Below, one piece after another: positions 18,395 to 26,964 of a stretch of DNA of 49,121 nt. A model generated the notes under the pieces. It did no database searches, was not told the DNA's origin, and was given only the letters and a program-made list of their open reading frames with translations. The first letter of the stretch is position 1, and every line of letters begins with the position of its first letter. The position numbers and the translations under genes are program-made. Where the stretch lies: assembly GCA_028710485.1 (NCBI GenBank), contig JAQTTZ010000019.1:1-49121 (forward strand), read 5' to 3'. The DNA comes from Bacteriovorax sp. GTDB lineage: Bacteria; Bdellovibrionota; Bacteriovoracia; Bacteriovoracales; Bacteriovoracaceae.

Positions 18395-20164
18395 TTAAAG
18401 TTTTATTGTTCTTAATTGATCGTAAACATCTTTATTAATTTTATTATCAATAAATATTTCCATTAAACAATGATGGTTTTTTTCTTGAAGTTTATTAAAA
18501 CTTGGAATGAGGGAGTCAGAGTCGTGGACTTCAAGATAATCAATCCCGATGAGTTCTGAAGCCTTCCTAAAAGTCTGGCCGTGAGGACTGGTGATATAAT
18601 CCAGAACATTTTGCTCTTTATTGATTGGTAATAGAGTGAAGATTCCTCCACCGTCGTTATTAATCAAAATAATTTTCAGAGCTGTTTTTAATTCTTTTAA
18701 AAAATAAAGAGAGTTTAGGTCATGGATGAAGGCCACGTCTCCGATAACGAGATATAATTCTTTTTCCACTCCATCAATAAAACCGCAGCTTGAGGCGATG
18801 AATCCTTCAATGCCACTCACCCCTCTATTGGTCGCAACGGTAATATTTTTTCTATTATTATAGGAGAAATAAGCATCAAAGGATCGCACCACCGTGCTAT
18901 TTCCGATATAGAGGATTGATTTATCTTTAATATGATCGACGATCACTTTGCTAATCATGGGGTAGGCCAGAGGTCCATCATCAATTAATTTAATTTTCTT
19001 TAAAGTGAAAGCTTCAAAATTAAGATCTAGCTTCTTTTCTGGTAATGGCAATGATGCTGATGACGATGATGACGAAATGAACGTTTGGGTAAGGGCCCTT
19101 AATGTTGAATTGATGTCAGCATTAATTCTCATTTTTGTATGATGTGATGGATCTTCTTTTTCTTTATTCAAGCTCAGTGTGATTAAATTAATAGAGGGAA
19201 CTTGTTTCAAAAAAGTATAGTAATGCTTGGAAGTCAGTCTGCCTCCAATATGGAAAACAGTTTGAGGAGGGGTTTTAATCAAGGCCTCTTGAACTTCCGG
19301 ATGATCAAAAGTTGGAAGAGCATTATCTGATAAATTAAATTTATATTTTAATGAACTAGAAACATCAAAATATGCTGGCCAGTTGAGAAGCTTTATAAAA
19401 TTTTCAACGGACTCGCTCTCATCGTAAGGATTTAAACTTCCAATAACCAAAAGTCCGGTTTTGGAATTTTTGAGTGTCTCCGCTATCTCTTTTAGGTCGG
19501 CCTGTAAGGGCGTTGTGTTTAAATTCATATAACGAGTGCTGGGGCCGTCTCGCAAAACAAGATCTTGTGCCAGTTTTAAATACTCTTCTGGAATAGGCAT
19601 GATAGTTGCTTCCAGTGGTTCTCTGAAAGCGCAATTAAAATGCACGGGGCCCTTTTGAGGAAAGAGAGACTTGTGAATCAGATTAGATAATGAAGAGGTT
19701 AAGGCCAGTGGACTAATTGAGAATGTTGGAGCTCCAAGACTCATTTCTCCTTGAACATAATCCCCGTAAAATTTTGTTTGATCCATCGTCTGGTTATCAT
19801 CGCAAAAAGTAAGTTCTGGAGGTCTGTCTGCCGAGAGAACAATGAGCGGCAAATTAGATTTCTTAGCTTCAACTACTGAAGGCATATAATTGGCCATGGC
19901 CGTACCTGAAGTACAAACGACAACCGCTGGGAGTCCTGTCGCTTTAGCGTAACCAAGTGCTCGGTATCCAGCTGCTCTTTCATCCATGCACATTATTATT
20001 TTAATTTTAATATTGAAAGTTTTTGCGTGAATCATGGCCGCGATTAATGGGGCATTCCTCATCCCGGGTGAAAGATAGAATTGAGTAATTTTATTTTTTT
20101 GAAACTCGTCGATAATCAGTGAAGACCATACGCGATTAATATTTTCACTTAATATTTTATTCAT
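18395..20164 (-). CDS. menD: SEPHCHC synthase (2-succinyl-5-enolpyruvyl-6-hydroxy-3-cyclohexene-1-carboxylate synthase)
   Basis: 589 residues, a thiamine-diphosphate enzyme acting on isochorismate and 2-oxoglutarate. N-terminal motifs FYLSPGMRNAPL, DERAAGYRALG and VCTSGTAMANY are typical of MenD, and the ThDP/Mg site is in VIGDVAFIHDLNSL...INNDGGG. One oddity is a low-complexity Ser run (FISSSSSSASL) near residue 365, in the link before the ThDP domain. It overlaps menF by eight bases. Confidence 0.95.
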   Translation of the reverse strand: MNKILSENINRVWSSLIIDEFQKNKITQFYLSPGMRNAPLIAAMIHAKTFNIKIKIIMCMDERAAGYRALGYAKATGLPAVVVCTSGTAMANYMPSVVEAKKSNLPLIVLSADRPPELTFCDDNQTMDQTKFYGDYVQGEMSLGAPTFSISPLALTSSLSNLIHKSLFPQKGPVHFNCAFREPLEATIMPIPEEYLKLAQDLVLRDGPSTRYMNLNTTPLQADLKEIAETLKNSKTGLLVIGSLNPYDESESVENFIKLLNWPAYFDVSSSLKYKFNLSDNALPTFDHPEVQEALIKTPPQTVFHIGGRLTSKHYYTFLKQVPSINLITLSLNKEKEDPSHHTKMRINADINSTLRALTQTFISSSSSSASLPLPEKKLDLNFEAFTLKKIKLIDDGPLAYPMISKVIVDHIKDKSILYIGNSTVVRSFDAYFSYNNRKNITVATNRGVSGIEGFIASSCGFIDGVEKELYLVIGDVAFIHDLNSLYFLKELKTALKIILINNDGGGIFTLLPINKEQNVLDYITSPHGQTFRKASELIGIDYLEVHDSDSLIPSFNKLQEKNHHCLMEIFIDNKINKDVYDQLRTIKL

Positions 20165-21446
20165 GGTTCACTACCTTTAAAAAAGGATTCATTTTAATAC
20201 CAGTTTCGATCCATTCTTCTTCAGCAGCAGATCCTTTTACGATACCCGCTCCACCAAAAATACTTATTCTTGATCCCTCTATCAAAGCAGAGCGAATGCC
20301 TACTGCCAGTTCAGAGAAGTGCTTACTGATGACACCAATAGGAGCAGCGTAGGATTTTCGAGCATATGGTTCTAATTCCAAAATTCTCATTTTGGCACTA
20401 TCCCATGGAAGACCACCAACGGCCGGAGTGGGATGAAGTAAACTGACTAATTCAAGGGGCATAATATTTGATAAAAGTACGGCCTTGATAGGAACTGATC
20501 GGTGTTGAATATAGGGCAGTTTCATCGTTTGAAGCTCGGAGACAATAACACTACTTGCAAGCGGCTTAATTTTTCTCAAAATTTCAGCGGTCACAACATT
20601 ATGCTCACGTGAAAGTTTATCACTTGAATTTAATAATTTTTCAAAGGCGAGGTCTTCTTCGGGCGTAACTCCACGTGGAGAGCTTGCGGCCAGTGATATT
20701 GATTCAAAATTATTATCGGCCAGAGAAAAAAGTTTTTCCGGAGTGAGGGAAATAAAGGCCTTATCAAAAGTCATTTGATAAAAAATGGCGTAACTGGAAT
20801 TGGCATTATTATTTTGGGACATAACTGCATTAAAAAAAACAGTAGGCTCTAGCGGTTCATCGTAGTCAAATATTTTTTTTCTCGAGAGAGCTATCTTTTC
20901 TAGCTCGTGGCCATCAAAAAGCATGTCACACTTATTGATCATTTTTTCCCATTGGTCATGTTCAGGAAATTCTTCATACGATTGCCAGGGAGGAATAGTG
21001 AGATCGTAGAGATTTAAATCAAATTTGAGATTAAAAAATAAATTGGGCGAAGAAAAATTCTTATACTCAATACTTTTGTGGATTGAGAGTTCTGTTTTTT
21101 CATTTTTAGAGACAAAAATCCATTCCGGTAAAATGAACTCTGAAGCATTCGGATCTTCTTCAAAAAGGAAAGCCGCTACTAAAAAGTGACTTGGATTTCG
21201 GTTAATATATTCTGATAAGTCCTGGGCCTTGATGGTTTGAGAATGCCCAAGTCCCAAAAAAGTAAAATTATCATATTTTGATTTAAAGAAAAAAATTTTT
21301 TCACAACTGATATGCTTTATTAGTTCGCTGAGATTGATTTCATTGAAAATAAATAAAGGGGTATCATCATTTTTATCAATTAAATGTTTTTTTAATTTAC
21401 TGTGAATGTTCTGTAGTTCATCGCTCAGGAAACGATCAGTTTTCAT
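20157..21446 (-). CDS. menF: Isochorismate synthase
   Basis: 429 residues, chorismate-binding family. HPTPAVGGLP, the ARKSYAAPIG segment and GGAGIVKGSAAEEEW are the conserved chorismate/Mg site motifs of MenF/EntC-type isochorismate synthases. It converts chorismate to isochorismate, the first committed menaquinone step. The N-terminal 150 residues are divergent. It follows ubiE/menG by 32 bases and overlaps menD, so the operon order puts the early enzymes together. Confidence 0.93.
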   Translation of the reverse strand: MKTDRFLSDELQNIHSKLKKHLIDKNDDTPLFIFNEINLSELIKHISCEKIFFFKSKYDNFTFLGLGHSQTIKAQDLSEYINRNPSHFLVAAFLFEEDPNASEFILPEWIFVSKNEKTELSIHKSIEYKNFSSPNLFFNLKFDLNLYDLTIPPWQSYEEFPEHDQWEKMINKCDMLFDGHELEKIALSRKKIFDYDEPLEPTVFFNAVMSQNNNANSSYAIFYQMTFDKAFISLTPEKLFSLADNNFESISLAASSPRGVTPEEDLAFEKLLNSSDKLSREHNVVTAEILRKIKPLASSVIVSELQTMKLPYIQHRSVPIKAVLLSNIMPLELVSLLHPTPAVGGLPWDSAKMRILELEPYARKSYAAPIGVISKHFSELAVGIRSALIEGSRISIFGGAGIVKGSAAEEEWIETGIKMNPFLKVVNHE

Positions 21447-21478
21447 CTGTTACTCATTACTCTCATACTTATTAATCA

Positions 21479-22213
21479 TTAGTTCTCTGCATTTTTCTCA
21501 GTGTTTTTATCGCCGATATAAAGCATGGCAATTCCAAAAGTTAAGGGCTGCATTTTTAAGTTTTTAAAACCAGCATTTCTCATTAAAGCTAAGAAATTAT
21601 CACCGAATGGAAAATCTTCTACACTTTGATTCAAATAAGTGTAGGCGTCTTTATGTTTAGAAATGAGGTTCCCAATTTTTGGAAGAAAATGACGGAAATA
21701 AAAAAAGTAAACGGTACGGATAATAGGATTGGTTGGAATTGCGAATTCCATAATCATTAAGCGGCCATCCTCTTTTAAAACTCTATGAATATCATGCAAA
21801 GATTTTTGTGGGTCAGAAAAATTTCTTATTCCAAATGAGATGGTGGTCAAGTCAAAAGCATTATCACCGGCCGGAATATTAACTCCATCTCCTAGCATTA
21901 GAAAAATTTTCTTTTCCAATCCTTTTTTCTTAACTTTTTCTATCCCAATATCGACCATTCCTTTAGAAAGATCAATTCCCGTAATTTTTTTTATGCGAGG
22001 ATCACTTACCAGAGTGAGTGGTACGTCTCCGGTACCTGTGGCCAGATCAAGTGCATTTATTGAGTCTTTTTGGGGAAGGTGTTTTAATAACTTTTTTCTC
22101 CAATAGATATCAATTCCAAAAGAGAGTGTATGATTTAATAAGTCATAAGTTGAAGCGATTTCATTGAAAATTTTGTAGGATTCTTTTTTTCTTTCGCTAA
22201 TTTGGTTGTTCAT
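21479..22213 (-). CDS. ubiE: Demethylmenaquinone methyltransferase (UbiE/MenG)
   Basis: 244 residues, a class I SAM-dependent methyltransferase. SAM motif I is in ALDLATGTGDVPL, the family signature is in TISFGIRNFSDPQKSL, and the C-terminal QSVEDFPFGDNF segment fits UbiE. In a men operon the substrate should be demethylmenaquinone, giving menaquinone as the final step. It is the first gene of the minus-strand operon, and its promoter must lie in the 156-base divergent spacer shared with the polyprenyl synthase. Confidence 0.94.
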   Translation of the reverse strand: MNNQISERKKESYKIFNEIASTYDLLNHTLSFGIDIYWRKKLLKHLPQKDSINALDLATGTGDVPLTLVSDPRIKKITGIDLSKGMVDIGIEKVKKKGLEKKIFLMLGDGVNIPAGDNAFDLTTISFGIRNFSDPQKSLHDIHRVLKEDGRLMIMEFAIPTNPIIRTVYFFYFRHFLPKIGNLISKHKDAYTYLNQSVEDFPFGDNFLALMRNAGFKNLKMQPLTFGIAMLYIGDKNTEKNAEN

Positions 22214-22329
22214 GTGTTCTACCTGTCAATAAGGGTGGGAGCTCTCTAATATTGTTTCATGTTTTTACCTTAAAGCGAGTGTTCCTAGCAAGAATTGGAT
22301 TTACAAAAATGATTGTTTTTGTTAACTTT

Positions 22330-22358
22330 TTGCCTGACCTTAGGTAGACATTCATAAT
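22330..22358 (+). promoter_or_regulatory. Sigma70-like promoter candidate for polyprenyl synthase gene
   Basis: TTGCCT (22330-22335) and CATAAT (22353-22358) are 17 bases apart, upstream of the ATG at 22370. A start about 7 bases after the -10 would leave an almost leaderless mRNA that omits the AAGG site at 22360-22363, which weakens the call. Confidence 0.35.
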
Positions 22359-22369
22359 CAAGGTAATCA

Positions 22370-23353
22370 ATGATCACAGACTTTTTGGATTCAATTCCAT
22401 CTCATGTTCTCAATAGATCTAAAAATTTAGATCTTCGAGTTCGTTCTGTGAATGCTCACTCTGCAATTGACGAGGTGCTCTCTCGCACTGTACTTCGTGG
22501 TGGAAAGCGCCTGAGACCTCTTTTAACATACCTAGTGGCCAATCTTTTAAAAATTGATTTAGACGCAATAACTCCTTTTGCCCGCGCTTCTGAGTTAGTG
22601 CACGCAGCTTCACTTTCTCATGATGATGTTATTGATAACGCCACTCTTAGAAGAGGGGCCCCTTCAATAAATATTCTTTCCACAAATAAAAAAGCTGTAC
22701 TCGCCGGAGATTATCTACTTTCGTCGGTGATTGTTGATCTTTGCTCAACTGGGGAATTGCCACTTGTTAATGAGATGTCTCTTGTTATTAAAGACCTCTC
22801 TGAAGGGGAATGGCTTCAATTAGATCTTATTTCTAGCCGAGATTATACCAGAGAGCTGATTCGTGAAATTGCTCTGAAGAAAACGTCATCCGTTATGAGC
22901 TATTGCACACTCGCACCAGCGATGTTGGCAAAAATGCCCCAAGAAATTCAAAATATTTGTCGCAATTTTGGGGTTAGCTTAGGACTTGCTTTTCAATTGA
23001 TCGACGATACCTTGGATTATTCAGGGGACTCACTTAAAGATCAGGAATTGGATTTAAAAAACGGAATTGTAAACGCAGTTGTTTTTGAGCTTCTGAGCAC
23101 TCGTCCTGATTTAATGGAACGTTTTAAAAGTGGCGAAGATTTAACAGGTCTTTTGATTTCTGAAGATATGAATCCTTCTGTAAAGCTGATTTCCGACGAG
23201 GCCCTTAATCATCTTGAAAATGCCCGTATGGCCCTTTCTGCTTTAGAGGAACACTTAGGTGTTACTCTTTATAAAAACCGGCCTAAAGAGTTGGAAGAAG
23301 CTCTTGAGCACCTTCACTTAGTCATCTCGTATATGGCCTTGCGACAAAATTAA
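22370..23353 (+). CDS. Long-chain trans-polyprenyl diphosphate synthase
   Basis: 327 residues. GGKRLRPLL, first Asp-rich motif DDVID (Asp85-Asp89) followed by RRGAPSIN, and second motif DDTLD (Asp212-Asp216) define a trans-isoprenyl diphosphate synthase. Small residues before the first Asp motif (ASLSHDD) favour a long product, as in the octaprenyl or heptaprenyl enzymes. Known role: extends farnesyl diphosphate with isopentenyl diphosphate. Context strongly suggests it makes the menaquinone side chain, being divergent from the men operon. It could equally be called IspB or HepT; chain length is not decidable here. Confidence 0.93.
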   Translation: MITDFLDSIPSHVLNRSKNLDLRVRSVNAHSAIDEVLSRTVLRGGKRLRPLLTYLVANLLKIDLDAITPFARASELVHAASLSHDDVIDNATLRRGAPSINILSTNKKAVLAGDYLLSSVIVDLCSTGELPLVNEMSLVIKDLSEGEWLQLDLISSRDYTRELIREIALKKTSSVMSYCTLAPAMLAKMPQEIQNICRNFGVSLGLAFQLIDDTLDYSGDSLKDQELDLKNGIVNAVVFELLSTRPDLMERFKSGEDLTGLLISEDMNPSVKLISDEALNHLENARMALSALEEHLGVTLYKNRPKELEEALEHLHLVISYMALRQN

Positions 23354-23373
23354 TTTTCCAATCAAAATATCCC

Positions 23374-23408
23374 AAAAAAAATCCCCTTTATTCAACTACT
23401 GAATAAAG
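23374..23408 (-). terminator. Terminator between convergent genes
   Basis: Perfect 9-base stem CTTTATTCA (23386-23394) with TGAATAAAG (23400-23408) and loop ACTAC. On the minus strand it is followed by GGGG and a run of eight T (complement of 23374-23381). It fits as the terminator of the minus-strand secreted protein gene at 23459; on the plus strand no T run follows. Confidence 0.65.
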
Positions 23409-23458
23409 AGGATATTAAAAAAGGATATTAAGAAGATTTGATTTCTTTTTAAAAATTC

Positions 23459-24112
23459 TTAGCGAGCAATATTACAAGTCTGACGTCCGCGAATTTCACG
23501 TGAGCAATCACTTATTGCACGTCTGCAGGCGTCGCCCAACACATCTGAGTTTATTGGACCAGTTGCTGTTGCAAAATAACTTTGAATAAACATTCCCGCA
23601 GGATCCAGGCGATTGGCGCTACATTGCTCTGTTCTTGTTCTTTCAGGACGACGTGGATCATTTCTGTTTCCAATCAGGCCTCTGTTCACACAACGGTATC
23701 CGTAGCTGTCGTTTCTGGCCAGTTCTGACTTACAAAAATTATCTGAAGTATTACAAGCATCCCATTCACTTGAACCTGGAGCGGTAAATGATCTTACTGT
23801 TCTACCATAATAATCCACTAGGTCTGTTTGGCATATAAGTGGAGTTGGATATGGGGTTGGATTTGGATAAGGATTAGGTCTATCAAATTTAATTTCGCAG
23901 GCAGCATCATAATAGCGCCCAATTGATTGTCCGTAAGATAAGGCCCCACGGCAGTCATAAGTTGCTTGATCACAAGCGGCCTGTTGTGAATAAGAAGAAC
24001 GTGTGAAAGTTTCCCATTCATAACCCGAGCGATCTTTGATTACTGAGGTACAAACTTCGGCCATCGATCCAACGGAAAATCCTAAGAGAAAAAGTGCCAA
24101 TAATTTTTTCAT
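23459..24112 (-). CDS. Secreted Cys-containing protein, paralogue of the next upstream gene
   Basis: 217 residues with a signal peptide (cleavage near MA-EV). The first mature domain (CTSVIKDRSGY...GRYYDAAC) aligns by hand with that of the 24186 gene at 37 of 55 positions, including all four Cys. Two more, weaker copies of the same plan follow after a PNPYPNPTPYP linker: CQTDLVDYYGRTVRSF... and CSANRLDPAGMFIQSY.... All have paired Cys likely to form disulfides, so this is a three-domain secreted protein. No known family is recognised. An AGGAGACAGGA site precedes the ATG. Confidence 0.75.
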   Translation of the reverse strand: MKKLLALFLLGFSVGSMAEVCTSVIKDRSGYEWETFTRSSYSQQAACDQATYDCRGALSYGQSIGRYYDAACEIKFDRPNPYPNPTPYPTPLICQTDLVDYYGRTVRSFTAPGSSEWDACNTSDNFCKSELARNDSYGYRCVNRGLIGNRNDPRRPERTRTEQCSANRLDPAGMFIQSYFATATGPINSDVLGDACRRAISDCSREIRGRQTCNIAR

Positions 24113-24185
24113 TCCTGTCTCCTAAAGTGTGTTCGTATCTAGTTTTTTGTTATCTATTGATCAGTATTTTCTAATTCAACTGCAT

Positions 24186-24707
24186 TTATCTTGGACGTGG
24201 CCCTGGACCTGGACGACGAGGTTCTGATCCTGGCTCATTTCTTGGTGGCTCTCTCGGGTCACGTGGACTTGGATAATTTGGTTCGCGAGGATAGCTTGGT
24301 TCGCGAGGATAGCTTGGTTCGCGAGGATATCTTGGTTCGCGAGGATAGCTGGGTTCGCGAGGATACCTTGGCTCGCGAGGATACCTTGGCTCGCGAGGAT
24401 AATCTGGATATCTTGGATATGGTGGGTAGCTTGGTGGATACGAAGGTGGAAATGGTGGCATCGGGTATGATGGTGTCAATTCTTTTACGATACAAACAGC
24501 ATCATAGTAACGACCGTAAGATTGGTAATCAGAAAGTTTTTGACGACAATCCCAAGTAGCATCATCACAAGCGGCACTTGCTGAATACGACGAACGAGTA
24601 AAGCTATCATAGTCGTAGCCAGAGCGATCACGAATTACGACTGTACAGATATCTGCGGATACAATTGTTGAAAATAATAAAACAAGAAAAGCTAATGTCG
24701 TTTTCAT
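24186..24707 (-). CDS. Secreted Cys-domain protein with Pro/Arg hexapeptide repeat tail
   Basis: 173 residues. A signal peptide is followed by one four-Cys domain (about residues 21-75: CTVVIRDRSGY ... GRYYDAVC). Then comes a Pro/Tyr-rich linker (YPMPPFPPSYPPSYPP), seven YPREP[R/S/N] hexapeptides at residues 103-144, and an RRPGPGPRPR tail. The tail is strongly basic/acidic alternating and probably extended; it may bind polymers such as peptidoglycan or nucleic acid, or act as a spacer. AAGGAG precedes the start. It lies 73 bases upstream of its paralogue, a tandem duplication. Confidence 0.72.
   Translation of the reverse strand: MKTTLAFLVLLFSTIVSADICTVVIRDRSGYDYDSFTRSSYSASAACDDATWDCRQKLSDYQSYGRYYDAVCIVKELTPSYPMPPFPPSYPPSYPPYPRYPDYPREPRYPREPRYPREPSYPREPRYPREPSYPREPSYPREPNYPSPRDPREPPRNEPGSEPRRPGPGPRPR
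24276..24401 (-). repeat. 18-base coding tandem repeat (YPREPx), seven units
   Basis: Seven near-identical 18-base units encode YPREP followed by R, R, S, R, S, S, N. The unit length is a multiple of three, so copy number can change without a frameshift. It also keeps other frames open in both directions, giving spurious overlapping open frames. Confidence 0.85.
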
Positions 24708-24797
24708 AAATCTTTCTTCTCCTTAAATAAAGATTAACTTCTCTTCGGGTTTATCCAAGATTTTAGATTTTATCAATTGACTCTTTTTGAAGTGTGT

Positions 24798-24823
24798 AAA
24801 AAAGGACCCAGAAAGGGCCCTTT
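24798..24823 (-). terminator. Rho-independent terminator of lysS
   Basis: On the minus strand AAAGGGCCC pairs with GGGTCCTTT (one G-U pair) around loop TTTCT, followed by six T (complement of 24798-24803). It lies 48 bases after the lysS stop. Confidence 0.75.
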
Positions 24824-24870
24824 GTAAGTAAATATTTTTTGCGGAAAGAAATTTGAGATTTATGGATTCA

Positions 24871-26463
24871 TTATGGCACTAGCAGTTTTAGGACTCGCTC
24901 TTGCCCAATTGTGCGGATAAATCCTGCTAATTTAGGACCTTTTTCTAGATTGATAAGTTTTTTATAGAGAAGAGTGAAAACTACCATTGGTTCTAATTCT
25001 AAGCTATTTATCATCTCATACATTTTTTCATGTAGAGCTTTATCGTCTGCAATATTGCTCCACTCACTCGCTAAATAATCTTTTAGAGTTTTAAGGAAAA
25101 TGGTTTGTTTCTCACTCATATCCATTTTCAGTACTTCATGGTTAAGAGAAAATTTAAATTCTTCTGGTGCTGAATTTTCAATCCAGTAAGCAGCTCTTTG
25201 TGCTCTCTCAGCAAAACGGCGTTCATCGCGTTCATTTTTAATATCATTATTATAAAAGGGGCGAGCACGTGTTATATCAAGGTCGTTAATTTGAAGCACA
25301 TTGCAAAGGTGTCTAAAGGCCGGTTGGAAAGGCATTTCCAGAGGGTGTTCGCCAATTTGAGAGAGTTCATAAACTCTTTTGGCCATGGCCACTTTCTTTT
25401 CATTACCTGGCTCTAGTCCATAGGCCATTCTTTCCATGCGATCGAAATCTTCATAGTTTTTTACGACATCGAGATCGAAGCTTAAAGCAAAGTCAGTATT
25501 GGTTTTGTAACTTGCAAAAATCCAACGAACCATCTCTGGCTCATAAACTTCCAAAACGTCGTTTACAGTCACAAGGTTTCCCTTAGACGAGCTCATTTTT
25601 CCGCCCATGCCTTTGATTGACACGAAATCGTACTGTAAATACATTGGTGGTTTCCAGTCATAGATTTCTGTAACGATTTCTTTAGCTGTAGTGAATGATC
25701 CACCTTGAGAAGAGTGATCTTTTCCACCTGGCTCGAAATCAACTTTTTCAAAGGCCCAACGCATCGGCCAGTCCATTCTCCATGGGAGTTTTACTCTGGT
25801 TGATGTATCGATATTTTCAGAACCATGATTCCCACATTCTTCGAATTCGCATTTATAAGTCAGAGTTGAGCTGCCATCAAAACTGATGATTGCTGTTTTA
25901 TCTCTATTGCATTTTGAGCAATAAATATTAACTGGCTGCCAGTTCTCTTCAAGGGGAGTCGCACGCCATTTATTTAAAATAGCAGCGATAGCGTCTTTAT
26001 TTCTAAGAGTGTGTTTAATTTGTTCTCTATATTCACCAGCACGGTATTTTTTTGCCTGATAAAGTGGTTCGGCCACAATTCCCATTTTGGCGATTTGAGC
26101 TTCAAAAGCTTTTTCGTGGTGAGCGGCATAGGATTCGTGTTCTCCAAATGGATCTGGAGTGTCTACTATGGGGCAAAAAAGAAATTTATTAAGCTCAGCT
26201 TGATTAGGCATATTGGCCGGAACTTTTCTAAAGGTATCGTAATCATCCCAAGAAAAAATAAAACGAACTTTTTTACCGCGCTTTTTTAATCCGCGGGCAA
26301 CCAGATCAACAGTGATAACTTCTCGAAAGTTTCCAAAGTGAACCACACCTGAAGGAGTAATCCCTGAGGCCAGTGTGTATAATTCTTTGTCGTTATTTGC
26401 TCTGATAAGTCTATCAGCAGTCAAATCTGCCCAGTGAACTGCATCGTTTAGTGCTTGTGACAT
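24871..26463 (-). CDS. lysS: Class I lysyl-tRNA synthetase
   Basis: 530 residues. It charges tRNA-Lys in the cytosol, but belongs to class I (archaeal-type, Rossmann fold) rather than the usual bacterial class II enzyme. The HIGH-like motif is HFGN at residues 42-45 (SGVVHFGNFRE). The KMSKS-like motif is GKMSSSKGN. Between them lies a zinc-finger-like CSKCN...CEFEECGN insertion. The length suits the class. It follows a small gene by 10 bases and probably shares its transcript; a terminator is at 24798-24823. Confidence 0.95.
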   Translation of the reverse strand: MSQALNDAVHWADLTADRLIRANNDKELYTLASGITPSGVVHFGNFREVITVDLVARGLKKRGKKVRFIFSWDDYDTFRKVPANMPNQAELNKFLFCPIVDTPDPFGEHESYAAHHEKAFEAQIAKMGIVAEPLYQAKKYRAGEYREQIKHTLRNKDAIAAILNKWRATPLEENWQPVNIYCSKCNRDKTAIISFDGSSTLTYKCEFEECGNHGSENIDTSTRVKLPWRMDWPMRWAFEKVDFEPGGKDHSSQGGSFTTAKEIVTEIYDWKPPMYLQYDFVSIKGMGGKMSSSKGNLVTVNDVLEVYEPEMVRWIFASYKTNTDFALSFDLDVVKNYEDFDRMERMAYGLEPGNEKKVAMAKRVYELSQIGEHPLEMPFQPAFRHLCNVLQINDLDITRARPFYNNDIKNERDERRFAERAQRAAYWIENSAPEEFKFSLNHEVLKMDMSEKQTIFLKTLKDYLASEWSNIADDKALHEKMYEMINSLELEPMVVFTLLYKKLINLEKGPKLAGFIRTIGQERVLKLLVP

Positions 26464-26473
26464 ATGTTTATCC

Positions 26474-26686
26474 TTAATCCAGACCGAGTTGAGTTAGTAA
26501 TTGAGTTTGAGTCAGAGTGCCTTTTTCTACTTCCAGATTGGCGATGACCAACGCCTTTTGTGCCTGCGGACGATCTTCGGCGGTGCAGAGCGATAGGTCG
26601 ATATGTTTCTGATTTTTGACTTCAGAGAACTTCACGTATTTTTTTAATAAATTTACTGCTTCATCAAAAGATAGAGTTGGTGTCAT
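26474..26686 (-). CDS. Small conserved-looking protein upstream of lysS
   Basis: I start at the ATG at 26686 because AAGGA lies 7 bases upstream; the open frame runs further but the longer form has no ribosome site. The 70-residue product (MTPTLSFDEAVNLLKKYV...) looks soluble and helical, ending QTQLLTQLGLD. No family is recognised. Ten bases separate it from lysS, so co-expression is likely, but no link to lysylation can be read from the sequence. Confidence 0.6.
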   Translation of the reverse strand: MTPTLSFDEAVNLLKKYVKFSEVKNQKHIDLSLCTAEDRPQAQKALVIANLEVEKGTLTQTQLLTQLGLD

Positions 26687-26847
26687 GCATAAATCCTTAA
26701 GGAGATTATTTCTAGATATTTTTAATTCGATTGATAATAATGCAATTAGTAGGGCTTGAAAACATGATTTAGGGAACTTGCGCGAAGCACACAAGAAATT
26801 CTTCGTTGCACTTAAGTTATGGGCCTTTTTAAAATCACCTTTTCAAG

Positions 26848-26871
26848 GATCGCAGGCCGACACCTGCGATC
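26848..26871. repeat. Perfect 9-base inverted repeat in intergenic region
   Basis: GATCGCAGG (26848-26856) and CCTGCGATC (26863-26871) flank the six-base loop CCGACA. It lies in the 278-base gap between the PKD gene's 3' end and the small gene before lysS. Neither strand has a T run after it, so it is a weak terminator, an RNA hairpin or a protein site. It is downstream of the minus-strand PKD gene, so a terminator role for that transcript is the simplest reading. Confidence 0.5.
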
Positions 26872-26964
26872 ACTTCATTCATACAAAATTCTTCAGTCAC
26901 GTTTTAATGTATCTTAAAGGCCTCGAGTTTCTAACTAGAATCTTCTTACAAATTACTGCATGGT

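Noticed and set aside
24276..24401. Possible CRISPR-like array
   Set aside because: Units are contiguous 18-base coding repeats with no spacers and no cas genes nearby.
24191..24559. Plus-strand open frame across the YPREP repeat region
   Set aside because: Repeat unit length is a multiple of three, so all frames stay open. It has no ribosome site and the minus-strand frame has a signal peptide and a paralogue.
26848..26871. tRNA or structured RNA around the hairpin
   Set aside because: No T-loop or acceptor pairing found around it; only a single stem is supported.
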